Part shown: one piece after another, positions 9,501-14,192 of the stretch
Layout: each line of letters begins with the position of its first letter
Position numbering within the stretch: position 1 is the first letter of the stretch
Assembly (NCBI GenBank): GCA_937885465.1
Contig: CAKZZM010000062.1
Span: 1 to 16,897 of the forward strand
Length of the DNA stretch: 16,897 nt
Direction of reading: 5' to 3'
Origin: an uncultured Bacteroidales bacterium
GTDB taxonomy: Bacteria; Bacteroidota; Bacteroidia; Bacteroidales; Paludibacteraceae
Notes under the pieces: model-generated
What the model was told of the DNA's origin: nothing
The model's database searches: none
The model's input: the letters and a program-made list of their open reading frames with translations, nothing else
Translations under genes and position numbers: made by a program

Positions 9501-9915
9501 GGTCGAAATCGTTAGCGGTAACGATAACAGACTCGTTCTCTTTGAAGCGACGCGCTGTATCCTTCACGATAGCAAAAGCCTCAGGCAGCACCTCATCAAG
9601 CACACGCTCATACTCCTTCTTGATATCTTTCTCTATATTATCAATCTGCTTATACACATCCTCGCGCTTATCTATCGGAAGAGGCTCTATGCTTGCCTTC
9701 AATTTTGCAATCTCGTCCTTCATCGGCTTGACGGCATCAGCAATACGATTCTTCAGCCCCTCCGTACGCTCACGCAACTCGTCATTCGACAAACGCTCTA
9801 ACTCCTGATACGCAGCATTGATCTTGCCCACATACGGCTCAATAGCACGCATATCTTTCTGAGATTTGTTACCAAATAGTTTGGTTATAAATTCTAAAAC
9901 GTTCATATTCAGCAT
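6544..9915 (-). CDS. secA: Preprotein translocase ATPase SecA
   Basis: SecA is the ATPase motor that drives unfolded preproteins through SecYEG. The 1123-aa protein shows Walker A in MATGEGKTLVATLP (GEGKT 198-202), LRDNM (281-285), Walker B in IVDEVDSVLIDDARTPL (DEVD 303-306), and helicase motifs such as AGMTGTAETE, IATNMAGRGTDIKL and RQLRGRSGRQGDPG. The C-terminal zinc motif has ligands C1107, C1109, C1118 and H1119 (CPCGSGKKYKQCHG). It is far longer than the about 900 aa of E. coli SecA. The extra length includes a charged coiled-coil-like stretch at about 60-115, common in Bacteroidetes, and a polar Gln-rich linker before the zinc motif. ATG codons at 9915 and 9906 are both possible; MNVLEFITKLFG (9906) looks like the classical start. 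It is the first gene of the cluster and has its own promoter. Confidence 0.98.
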   Translation of the reverse strand: MLNMNVLEFITKLFGNKSQKDMRAIEPYVGKINAAYQELERLSNDELRERTEGLKNRIADAVKPMKDEIAKLKASIEPLPIDKREDVYKQIDNIEKDIKKEYERVLDEVLPEAFAIVKDTARRFKENESVIVTANDFDRDLAARFDFIEIANDGVHAVYHNHWTAGGNEITWDMVHYDVQLIGGVVLHQGKIAEMATGEGKTLVATLPVFLNALTHEGVHVVTVNDYLAKRDAEWNGPIYMFHGLSVDCIDKYRPNSDERRKAYLCDITFGTNNEFGFDYLRDNMATSPLDLVQRSHNYAIVDEVDSVLIDDARTPLIISGPVPKGEVQMFDEYKHRVELLVRSQQTLTTKYLAEAKEKMQSSDKETREAGELALFRAYKGMPKSKALIKYLSEQGIKVRLQATEEFYMQEQNKNMHIATDPLYFVIDEKNKHIELTDKGADALAGQTDDPLFFVLPDVGSEIAELDKQDLSAEEKQQKKDDLLNSYAVKSERVHTVNQLLKAYTLFEKDVDYVVLDDEVKIVDEQTGRIMEGRRWSDGLHQAVEAKENVKVEGATQTFATITLQNYFRMYNKLAGMTGTAETEAGEFWNIYKLDVVVIPTNKPVARVDMNDRVYKTKREKYNAVIAEIERLIGEGRPVLVGTTSVEVSELLSRMLRMRGIPHNVLNAKLHQKEAEIVAEAGRKGIVTIATNMAGRGTDIKLTPEVKEAGGLAIIGTERHESRRVDRQLRGRSGRQGDPGSSVFFISMEDDLMRLFGGDRMAKMLDKAGMEEGEMIEHSMISSSIERAQKKVEENNFGIRKHLLEYDDVMNQQRNVIYAKRHHALMGERLGVDITNMIYDAAESLVEDARSAQDYDGLREEVFKVFAIELPFDEDTFRRSRQNDLAEQLGEAAIESFKRKMDYTRKLANPVIRRVFEEKANQYQNILIPMTDGKRIYQVIVPLKEAYDNEGMEVVKCFEKQTLLYIIDDEWKEHLRQLDELRHSVQTASYEQKDPLLIYKLESFNLFQQMLNNLNRRALAILLRGQIQTRDPQQVRQAQSPVRQDMSRYRTQKDDVTSRTQAPQMGQMSSSGALQTAMSAAQGQDTRHQQVTQPIRVEKKVRPNDPCPCGSGKKYKQCHGKLA

Positions 9916-10010
9916 TAAAAATTTTTTCTGTAATACTATTTAGCAGGCTATTATAATCATCTTCCCGTTCAAGGCATATTTTCACCCTGACAAAAACCCG
10001 CTTATTATTG

Positions 10011-10041
10011 CAAAGTTACGATTTTTTTCTAACGCACACAA
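10011..10041 (-). promoter_or_regulatory. Predicted promoter of the secA cluster
   Basis: On the minus strand there is TAACTTTG (10011-10018), a perfect match to the Bacteroidetes -7 element TAnnTTTG. It is preceded after exactly 20 bp by TTG (10039-10041) as the -33 element. It lies about 95 nt before the secA start codon and just after the terminator at 10053-10074. The same TTG-20-TAACTTTG arrangement occurs before udk. Confidence 0.75.
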
Positions 10042-10052
10042 GCAAAAAACAC

Positions 10053-10074
10053 AAAAAAAGCGGCTTTCGCCGCT
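10053..10074 (-). terminator. Rho-independent terminator after the chromate-transporter genes
   Basis: On the minus strand AGCGGC-GAAA-GCCGCT forms a 6-bp GC-rich stem closed by a GAAA tetraloop and is followed directly by a run of T (A run at 10053-10059 on the plus strand). It ends transcription coming from the CHR gene at 10198-10749 before the secA promoter. Confidence 0.85.
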
Positions 10075-10081
10075 CGTATTG

Positions 10082-10114
10082 CCGTCCCCCCGACTCGCGT
10101 CCCCCTGACTTGCT
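10082..10114. repeat. Short direct repeat CGTCCCCC(C/T)GACT
   Basis: Two adjacent C-rich units, about 16 bp apart and differing by one base (CGTCCCCCCGACT and CGTCCCCCTGACT), lie between the terminator and the family A copy at 10130. No role can be assigned. Confidence 0.5.
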
Positions 10115-10129
10115 TACTTCACTATAACT

Positions 10130-10156
10130 AATAGTGGAGAACGTCTCCGAACGTTC
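10130..10156 (+). repeat. Family A dispersed repeat, short copy
   Basis: The stretch AATAGTGGAGAACGTCTCC followed by GAACGTTC matches the first half of the inverted copy at 1-57 and the start of each 59-bp unit at 10768-10957. The second half with the long stem is missing here. It lies between the stop of the CHR gene (10198) and its terminator (10053-10074), antisense to that transcript. Confidence 0.8.
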
Positions 10157-10197
10157 TCTGCTACCCTCCACGCCGCGCACAGCGCATCAACTCGCAA

Positions 10198-10749
10198 TCA
10201 CAGGTAATATACCACCCACCCCCCTATTGCCGAGAGGACAATAAGCAATATAGGGTGAGCCTTAAAGAGCAAGGTCCCGAGAAAGACAATGCCGAAAAAG
10301 ACATAACTCCAATAGTCAATGAAGTTCTCAGGTGTCATCAGAAGCAACGCTGCCGCCGCTATCAAGCCGATGACGGTTATTCTGAGCGCACTGAGTCCGC
10401 CTGCTACATACCTGTTATCCTTCAGTCGAAGATAGATGCGGCACACTATCAGCATGATAATAATCGACGGCAGTACTATCGAACTCGTGGCGACAACCGA
10501 CCCGAGCACCGACATCCACTCGCTATAACCCGCCGTCAGACATGCCTTGTAACCTACATAAGTAGCAGAGTTGATACCTATCGGACCGGGGGTCATCTGC
10601 GACACTGCCACTATATCCACAAACTCCTGCTGCGTCATCCAGCCGTAGCACTCTATCTCATGCTGTATCAGAGAGATAATAGCATACCCCCCTCCGAACC
10701 CGAACAGCCCGATTTTAAAAAACGACAAAAACAACTGTAGATACAGCAT
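10198..10749 (-). CDS. Chromate transporter (CHR) family protein, half-size, second of a pair
   Basis: This 183-aa polytopic membrane protein has the CHR signatures FFKIGLFGFGGGYA (10-23) and SQMTPGPIGINSATYVGY (50-67), followed by several hydrophobic segments. Single-domain CHR proteins of this size normally work as a pair encoded side by side, and the partner is at 10983-11525. The family is named for chromate efflux, but the substrate of Bacteroidetes members is not established. The ATG at 10747-10749 is preferred over an in-frame TTG at 10758. Unusually, 233 bp filled with a tandem repeat separate it from its partner. A rho-independent terminator follows at 10053-10074. Confidence 0.92.
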   Translation of the reverse strand: MLYLQLFLSFFKIGLFGFGGGYAIISLIQHEIECYGWMTQQEFVDIVAVSQMTPGPIGINSATYVGYKACLTAGYSEWMSVLGSVVATSSIVLPSIIIMLIVCRIYLRLKDNRYVAGGLSALRITVIGLIAAAALLLMTPENFIDYWSYVFFGIVFLGTLLFKAHPILLIVLSAIGGWVVYYL

Positions 10750-10767
10750 ACACCACAAATAGAAAAC

Positions 10768-10957
10768 GTCTCCGAACGTTCAACGGTAGAGACGCTATTC
10801 TTTAGCATCTCTCAATAGTAGTGAAAGTCTCCGAACGTTCAACGGTAGAGACGCTATTCTTTAGCGTCTCTCAATAGTAGTGAAAGTCTCCGAACGTTCA
10901 ACGATAGAGACGCTATTCTTTAGCATCTCTCAATATTGGAGAGCATCTCCGAACGTT
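10768..10957 (+). repeat. 59-bp tandem repeat (family A), three units plus a partial fourth
   Basis: Units start at 10768, 10827 and 10886, and a partial unit starts at 10945, so the period is exactly 59 bp. Each begins GTCTCCGAACGTTC (the partial one ATCTCC) and contains a stem-loop with arms AGAGACGCTA and TAGC(A/G)TCTCT around a TTCTT loop, at 10788-10812, 10847-10871 and 10906-10930. In units 1 and 3 the G-to-A change makes a mismatch on the plus strand, but in minus-strand RNA it makes a U-G wobble, so the stem is kept in the transcribed direction. The array fills the gap between the two CHR genes. Confidence 0.92.
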
Positions 10958-10982
10958 AAAAAACAAACAATAAATTTCTCTT

Positions 10983-11525
10983 TTATTCTCGCGGCGTTTG
11001 TATCGCCGCAATAATCACCCCCACCGCTATCGCTGCCACAATAATAAGCACAGGCGACACCCCGCCTTTCCAAATAAGCAGTGCCGCCGCTATCGGCACC
11101 CATATATTTCTCCATGTTACCCCCGCAGACTTTGCCATCTTGTACAATGGTGCCGCAATAAGAGCCACCACAGCCGGGCGCACACCCTTGAACACAGCCT
11201 CCACATGCGGGTTATCGGAAAACTGCGTGAACACCATCGCTATCAAGAGTATGATGCAGAAGGAAGGCAGCACCGCCCCTAATACCGCAGCCAACAAACC
11301 GGGCACGCCGGCTATCTTATAGCCCACAAAAACTGCAGTATTAACCGCTATGATACCGGGCGCAGACTGCGCAAGAGCAATGAGGTCAAGAAACTCCCGC
11401 TCCGCTATCCACCCGCGATTATCCACCACCTCACGCTGAACAAGAGGAATCATAGCATACCCCCCACCCAGCGTGAAAGCACCAATCTTAAAAAATGTAA
11501 AAAAAAGACGAAAAATAACCACCAT
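10983..11525 (-). CDS. Chromate transporter (CHR) family protein, half-size, first of a pair
   Basis: This 180-aa membrane protein has the CHR motifs FFKIGAFTLGGGYAMIPL (11-28) and SAPGIIAVNTAVFVGYKIAG (54-73), followed by hydrophobic segments to the C-terminus. It is homologous to the gene at 10198-10749, and the two probably make one transporter. The start is the ATG at 11523-11525. Upstream lie a predicted promoter (11670-11700), two copies of a palindromic leader element and a possible short leader ORF ending 9 nt before this ATG. The substrate is not known from the sequence. Confidence 0.92.
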   Translation of the reverse strand: MVVIFRLFFTFFKIGAFTLGGGYAMIPLVQREVVDNRGWIAEREFLDLIALAQSAPGIIAVNTAVFVGYKIAGVPGLLAAVLGAVLPSFCIILLIAMVFTQFSDNPHVEAVFKGVRPAVVALIAAPLYKMAKSAGVTWRNIWVPIAAALLIWKGGVSPVLIIVAAIAVGVIIAAIQTPRE

Positions 11526-11534
11526 CAGTTACTG

Positions 11535-11585
11535 TTAAAATGTTAAAAAAAGACAGAGCGGCACTTTCAAATAAGCATTGTCCAT
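11535..11585 (-). other. Possible 16-codon leader ORF before the CHR pair
   Basis: An ATG directly after the second palindrome opens a reading frame encoding MDNAYLKVPLCLFLTF and then stops 9 nt before the CHR start codon. The ATGGACAA context is repeated in the other family B copies, where it opens 9-codon (MDNACSRAG) and 4-codon (MDNA) frames. That makes a leader peptide conceivable, but coding is unproven. Confidence 0.2.
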
Positions 11586-11605
11586 TGCGCCGAATATTAT
11601 TCGGC
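11573..11605 (-). repeat. Family B element, partial copy (palindrome plus ATGGACAA)
   Basis: This 33-bp core differs at two positions from 11622-11654 and lies 49 bp away from it in the same orientation. It includes the palindrome GCCGAATATTATTCGGC (11589-11605) with 8-bp arms around one base. It lacks the promoter half of the full copies. In the transcript of the CHR pair it would be a second stem-loop following the first. Confidence 0.85.
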
Positions 11606-11608
11606 TAT

Positions 11609-11677
11609 CCCGCCCGACTACAAGCGTTGTCCATTGTGCCGAATATTATTCGGCAATTCAAAAACACCGCAAAATTA
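11609..11677 (-). repeat. Family B promoter-leader element, full copy 1
   Basis: These 69 bp are identical to 12198-12266 except for about two substitutions. On the minus strand the element starts with TAATTTTG (a promoter -7 box), has the 17-bp palindrome at 11638-11654, then ACAATGGACAACGCTTG, and ends in a G-rich GTCGGGCGGG. One of the differences is the central base of the palindrome, which leaves both arms intact. Confidence 0.9.
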
Positions 11678-11700
11678 CTCATTTTTCAGCGCAGGAGCAA
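11670..11700 (-). promoter_or_regulatory. Predicted promoter of the CHR transporter pair
   Basis: Minus-strand TAATTTTG (11670-11677) matches TAnnTTTG and is preceded after 20 bp by TTG (11698-11700). The expected transcript would begin about 140 nt before the CHR start codon and include both palindromic leader copies. The -7 box is part of repeat family B; the -33 box lies outside it. Confidence 0.65.
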
Positions 11701-11710
11701 GAATAAAAAC

Positions 11711-11738
11711 AAAAAAAAGCGACCGCAGCCACTTTTTT
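11711..11738 (-). terminator. Rho-independent terminator of the 78-aa membrane protein gene
   Basis: In minus-strand RNA AGUGGC-UGCG-GUCGCU pairs fully if two G-U wobbles are allowed, is extended by an A/U run on each side, and is followed by eight U (A run 11711-11718). On the plus strand the same positions would be mismatched, which shows the direction. Confidence 0.75.
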
Positions 11739-11781
11739 ATGATAACACCATTTGCCGCACCAATGACAGCAACACTTCAAT

Positions 11782-11817
11782 GCTATTTAAAAGCCTTTGA
11801 AACAGCATTTAAATAGC
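11782..11817. repeat. AT-rich inverted repeat after the 78-aa gene
   Basis: GCTATTTAAA (11782-11791) and TTTAAATAGC (11808-11817) are perfect 10-bp arms. Allowing one A-A mismatch, the stem extends by another GC/GC pair to 13 positions around a 10-nt loop. It lies 15 nt after the stop of the 78-aa gene and has no T-tract, so a transcript-end structure is a guess. Confidence 0.5.
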
Positions 11818-11832
11818 GTTTAAAAGCAACAA

Positions 11833-12069
11833 TTATACAAATTTGGATATTTGTTCTACGATAAGGGCGAATACAAAGCCCCACCCCGCTGCCTTACCTG
11901 CCAGATTGGCCTGACGAGGATTACTATTCTTTTTAGCAAAATAGAGAATAAGACCAACCAACGGTATCAAAAACGAGATAATAATTGTACCGGTGTACTT
12001 CTCTTGATTTTTCTCCTGCTCGGCTGCATCATCATCGTTAACCCACTCGTTCCGCTTTTTATCTTCCAT
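11833..12069 (-). CDS. Small two-helix membrane protein of unknown function
   Basis: This 78-aa protein has a very polar acidic and basic N-terminus (residues 1-26) and two hydrophobic segments, about 28-44 (IIISFLIPLVGLILYFA) and about 60-77 (AGWGFVFALIVEQISKFV). A short positively charged loop with NPRQA separates them. The PLVGLILYF pattern with an N-P-x-x-A loop occurs in many small uncharacterised bacterial membrane proteins; I do not recognise a named family. The ATG at 12067-12069 is the only reasonable start. It has its own predicted promoter (12259-12290) with a family B leader and a 20-bp tandem repeat in the 5-prime untranslated region, and its own terminator (11711-11738). Confidence 0.7.
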   Translation of the reverse strand: MEDKKRNEWVNDDDAAEQEKNQEKYTGTIIISFLIPLVGLILYFAKKNSNPRQANLAGKAAGWGFVFALIVEQISKFV

Positions 12070-12100
12070 AGTTTTTTAGAGTTTAATTGATTATAGCATC

Positions 12101-12193
12101 AAAATATTACAATTACCACCAAAATATTACGATTAGCACCAAAATATTACGATTACCACCAAAATATTACGATTACCACCAAAATATTACAAT
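12101..12193. repeat. 20-bp tandem repeat, about 4.6 units
   Basis: The unit AAAATATTACGATTACCACC starts at 12101, 12121, 12141 and 12161, with a partial fifth unit at 12181-12193. Units differ by single bases (A for G at the eleventh base, one G for C). A degenerate trace extends left to about 12087. It lies 31 bp before the start codon of the 78-aa gene and inside its predicted untranslated leader. Confidence 0.9.
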
Positions 12194-12197
12194 CTTC

Positions 12198-12266
12198 CCC
12201 GCCCGACTTCAAGCGTTGTCCATTGTGCCGAATACTATTCGGCAATTCAAAAACACCGCAAAATTA
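12198..12266 (-). repeat. Family B promoter-leader element, full copy 2
   Basis: This matches 11609-11677 over 69 bp with about two substitutions. The palindrome is GCCGAATACTATTCGGC (12227-12243): arms identical, central base changed. The ATGGACAACGCTTGA that follows would be a 4-codon frame. The element abuts the 20-bp tandem repeat. Confidence 0.9.
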
Positions 12267-12290
12267 ATATATTTCGCATATTCTGACAAA
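12259..12290 (-). promoter_or_regulatory. Predicted promoter of the 78-aa membrane protein gene
   Basis: Minus-strand TAATTTTG (12259-12266) is preceded after 20 bp by TTTG (12287-12290). The transcript would have a leader of about 185 nt containing the family B palindrome and the 20-bp tandem repeat. The -7 box belongs to the duplicated element, as in the CHR promoter. Confidence 0.65.
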
Positions 12291-12321
12291 TAAACCGTTA
12301 TTTTTTCTGTAGAATATTTTG

Positions 12322-13008
12322 CTACAATTTTTTATAGGTCTCGTATTTATGCATCACCCCGCGGACATACGCCGCCGTTTCGTCAGCGTTGAAAGAGCCG
12401 AACTGCACGACCGAGTCGGTATAATACTCCTCGTACCTCAGTTGCTCCATATAGTACTCCACATTGCTCCACCTGTTAGGGTTATCGCCATATTTCTTCG
12501 CAAGGCGACGGGCATCGTGGATATGTGCCGGACCGGCGTTATAGGATGCAAGCACAAACTTAGTCTGCTCTGCACTATCGGGTATAAAAGAAAACTGCTG
12601 CTGCAGCCTCTTTATATATCTGACTGCAGCGGCAATATTATCCTCCGGTTCAAAAATCGTAGAATCGTTTAGTCCGAACCGTGCCCCCGTCTTCGGCATC
12701 AGTTGCATCACTCCCCTCGCTCCGCTGTATGACACAGCGTTCGAGTTAAAGCGACTCTCGTGATACGCCACCGCCGCAAGTAACTGCCACTCCCACCCCA
12801 CTTCGGGCGCATACTGCACAAAATACTGCTCAAAGGGTACCAAACTTGTATCCCTTTCAACTGCCGCCACCTCTTGCTCAACCACCTGAACACCCTGCTC
12901 CACTCCGATGCCCATCAGCACCACAAAAAGCAGCACAGCCAACGCAACGGAAATAAGATAAGTCTTTTTCTTATGCAAAGCCGATTTATATGTCGCAGCA
13001 CTATTCAC
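12322..13008 (-). CDS. Membrane-anchored lytic transglycosylase (SLT domain)
   Basis: The 228-aa protein has a basic N-terminus, one hydrophobic anchor or uncleaved signal (about 17-36) and an SLT lysozyme-like domain from about 60. It cleaves the murein glycan between MurNAc and GlcNAc in the periplasm. The catalytic Glu is E84 in AYHESRF. GARGVMQLMP (96-105) and the ASYNAGPAHIHDAR region (154-167) are the standard SLT motifs. It resembles the catalytic half of MltF without the solute-binding domain. The start is a GTG at 13008; no ATG occurs in frame before the catalytic region except inside the hydrophobic segment. It follows udk by 81 bp with no visible promoter, so it is probably co-transcribed. 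Confidence 0.92.
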   Translation of the reverse strand: MNSAATYKSALHKKKTYLISVALAVLLFVVLMGIGVEQGVQVVEQEVAAVERDTSLVPFEQYFVQYAPEVGWEWQLLAAVAYHESRFNSNAVSYSGARGVMQLMPKTGARFGLNDSTIFEPEDNIAAAVRYIKRLQQQFSFIPDSAEQTKFVLASYNAGPAHIHDARRLAKKYGDNPNRWSNVEYYMEQLRYEEYYTDSVVQFGSFNADETAAYVRGVMHKYETYKKL

Positions 13009-13089
13009 AACTCTAATTCAATCTTCTAACACATGATGAAAGCAATCACCTAACATTACCGATTACGCGCACACTGTTGCGGCAAATCA

Positions 13090-13704
13090 TCATTTGTCCT
13101 GAATCTGCTGCCTGATAAACTTCACGAGCATATTGATAGCAGGCTTATTATGTCCGCCTTGAGGAACGATGACATCGGCATAACGCTTGCACGGCTCAAT
13201 AAACTGCTGGTGCATAGGCTTCAGCACTCGCTGATAACGCTCAATAACAGCCTCCGTCGTTCTGCCGCGCTCCGCTATATCGCGCTTGATAACACGAATC
13301 AAGCGATCGTCAGCATCGGCATCAACGAATATTTTCAAATCCATCTGCTCACGCAGACTCTCATCGCAGAGCGAGAGGATACCCTCGATGATAATAACCT
13401 CTTTAGGCTCAATATGTATCGTCTCGGGCTGACGCGTACAGGTGAGATACGAATAGGTCGGCTGCTCTATCGACTTACCCTCCTTCAAAGCACGAATATG
13501 CTGCTCAAGCAACGACCACTCAAAAGCGTCAGGGTGGTCAAAATTGATAAACTGACGCTCCTCAACAGGCACATGAGAAGAGTCCTTATAATATGAGTCC
13601 TGAGGGATAACTACCACCTCACCTTTAGGCAGTTTTTCCGTTAATCGCCTGACAACCGTCGTCTTGCCTGAGCCTGTTCCGCCCGCTATTCCAATGATAA
13701 ACAT
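13090..13704 (-). CDS. udk: Uridine kinase
   Basis: Udk phosphorylates uridine (and cytidine) to the monophosphate in pyrimidine salvage in the cytoplasm. The 204-aa protein carries the P-loop GGTGSGKT (8-15), QDSYYKD (35-41), NFDHPDAFEW (54-63), IIIEGILSL (104-112), and the lid-type stretch DRLIRVIKRDIAERGR (133-148). The length is typical. The ATG start gives MFIIGIAGGTGSGKT, the usual N-terminus. It is the first gene of a probable two-gene unit with the transglycosylase and has a predicted promoter and a large inverted repeat at the 5-prime end of its transcript. Confidence 0.97.
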   Translation of the reverse strand: MFIIGIAGGTGSGKTTVVRRLTEKLPKGEVVVIPQDSYYKDSSHVPVEERQFINFDHPDAFEWSLLEQHIRALKEGKSIEQPTYSYLTCTRQPETIHIEPKEVIIIEGILSLCDESLREQMDLKIFVDADADDRLIRVIKRDIAERGRTTEAVIERYQRVLKPMHQQFIEPCKRYADVIVPQGGHNKPAINMLVKFIRQQIQDK

Positions 13705-13744
13705 AGCTGAAATTAGAAATGAAAAATGAAACCGGAAAATATAG

Positions 13745-13789
13745 AAAATACGGGAAATATAAAACGTAAGATCATTTTACCCGTATTTT
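13745..13789 (-). repeat. 10-bp inverted repeat at the expected 5-prime end of the udk transcript
   Basis: AAAATACGGG (13745-13754) and CCCGTATTTT (13780-13789) are perfect complements separated by 25 nt. The outer end lies three bases after the -7 box, about where transcription should start, so the structure would form at the very 5-prime end of the message. The second arm on the minus strand is followed by a T-rich stretch. It could be an operator, an attenuator or a stabilising 5-prime stem. Confidence 0.6.
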
Positions 13790-13791
13790 TG

Positions 13792-13822
13792 CAAAGTTAA
13801 TGATTTTTTACAAATAATGCAA
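13792..13822 (-). promoter_or_regulatory. Predicted promoter of udk
   Basis: Minus-strand TAACTTTG (13792-13799) with TTG at 13820-13822, spacer 20 bp. This is the same -7 sequence and spacing as the secA promoter. Confidence 0.7.
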
Positions 13823-13830
13823 TAATAATA

Positions 13831-13866
13831 AAAAAAAGACGAAAGAAATTTTTCTCACGTCTTTTT
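13831..13866 (-). terminator. Rho-independent terminator of the 65-aa winged-helix gene
   Basis: AAAAAGACG (13833-13841) and CGTCTTTTT (13858-13866) pair over 9 bp. On the minus strand the second arm continues into a T-run and ATTATT. It lies 34 bp after the stop of the gene at 13901-14098. The A/T flanks on both sides would allow it to work in either direction. Confidence 0.75.
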
Positions 13867-13900
13867 CGATTCAATACTCAACATTTAGAAAAGTTGACTA

Positions 13901-14098
13901 TTATTGAAGTGCAACCAGCGTATCTGCTTCATTCTCCTCAAAGGATATTTTATCCTCACGAGCAAGCCAGCCTAATGCGAGGTTGAGTTCTGCTTCTTTC
14001 AGTTTCGTAGCTTTCTTCAAAGCCTTAGTGGTGAGTGCACCGCCTTGCAGTGCTGCCCAAATTGCGCCGGCATTCTCACCGATTTTTGCTGCATTCAT
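13901..14098 (-). CDS. DUF2582-type winged helix-turn-helix protein
   Basis: This 65-aa protein consists of a single small winged-helix domain: IGENAGAIWAALQ (helix 1), TTKALKKATKLKEAELNLALGWLAREDKI (helix-turn-helix) and a short wing (SFEENEADTLVALQ). It matches the short Bacteroidetes winged-helix proteins labelled DUF2582, of unknown function; DNA or nucleic-acid binding is assumed from the fold. It is monocistronic, with its own promoter (14144-14173) and terminator (13831-13866). The start is an ATG at 14096-14098. Confidence 0.85.
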   Translation of the reverse strand: MNAAKIGENAGAIWAALQGGALTTKALKKATKLKEAELNLALGWLAREDKISFEENEADTLVALQ

Positions 14099-14120
14099 TT
14101 TGTATTACAATCTTTTAACA

Positions 14121-14138
14121 CATTTCTGTTCGGAAATG
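14121..14138 (-). other. Stem-loop at the 5-prime end of the winged-helix transcript
   Basis: CATTTC (14121-14126) and GAAATG (14133-14138) pair over 6 bp with a 6-nt loop, and a G-U pair can extend the stem on the minus-strand RNA. It begins about five bases after the -7 box, so it should form at the start of the message. Confidence 0.5.
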
Positions 14139-14143
14139 CAACG

Positions 14144-14173
14144 CAAAATTACTCAAAATATATTAAAGCACAA
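14144..14173 (-). promoter_or_regulatory. Predicted promoter of the winged-helix gene
   Basis: Minus-strand TAATTTTG (14144-14151) with TTG at 14171-14173, spacer 19 bp. The start codon follows about 45 nt downstream of the -7 box. Confidence 0.7.
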
Positions 14174-14192
14174 TACTTTTACTCACAAATGC

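Larger units (their letters stand above)
11526..11832. other. 307-bp intergenic region with terminator, promoter and repeated leader
   Basis: No convincing protein gene lies here. Read on the minus strand from 11832 it holds an AT-rich inverted repeat (11782-11817), the terminator of the 78-aa gene (11711-11738), a promoter for the CHR pair (11670-11700), a family B element with its palindrome (11609-11677), and a second partial family B copy (11573-11605) close to the CHR start codon. Confidence 0.8.

Noticed and set aside
6559..9808. Long plus-strand open frames opposite secA (for example 7708-8502)
   Set aside because: They are antisense shadows of a strongly conserved gene, with low-complexity His, Leu and Arg-rich translations and no recognisable motifs.
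10768..10957. CRISPR array
   Set aside because: The period is 59 bp, but the whole unit is repeated; there are no variable spacers, and no cas genes lie nearby.
11540..12293. Plus-strand reading frames (11540-11800 and 12087-12293) that share a PARLQALSIVPN-type segment and look like paralogues
   Set aside because: The shared segment is the translation of the family B repeat, and the rest is translated tandem repeat and AT-rich DNA. No promoter or family match on that strand.
12307..12326. Hairpin TGTAG/CTACA at the end of the transglycosylase gene as terminator
   Set aside because: The stem is only 5 bp, one arm contains the stop codon, and the T-run is on the wrong side for minus-strand transcription.
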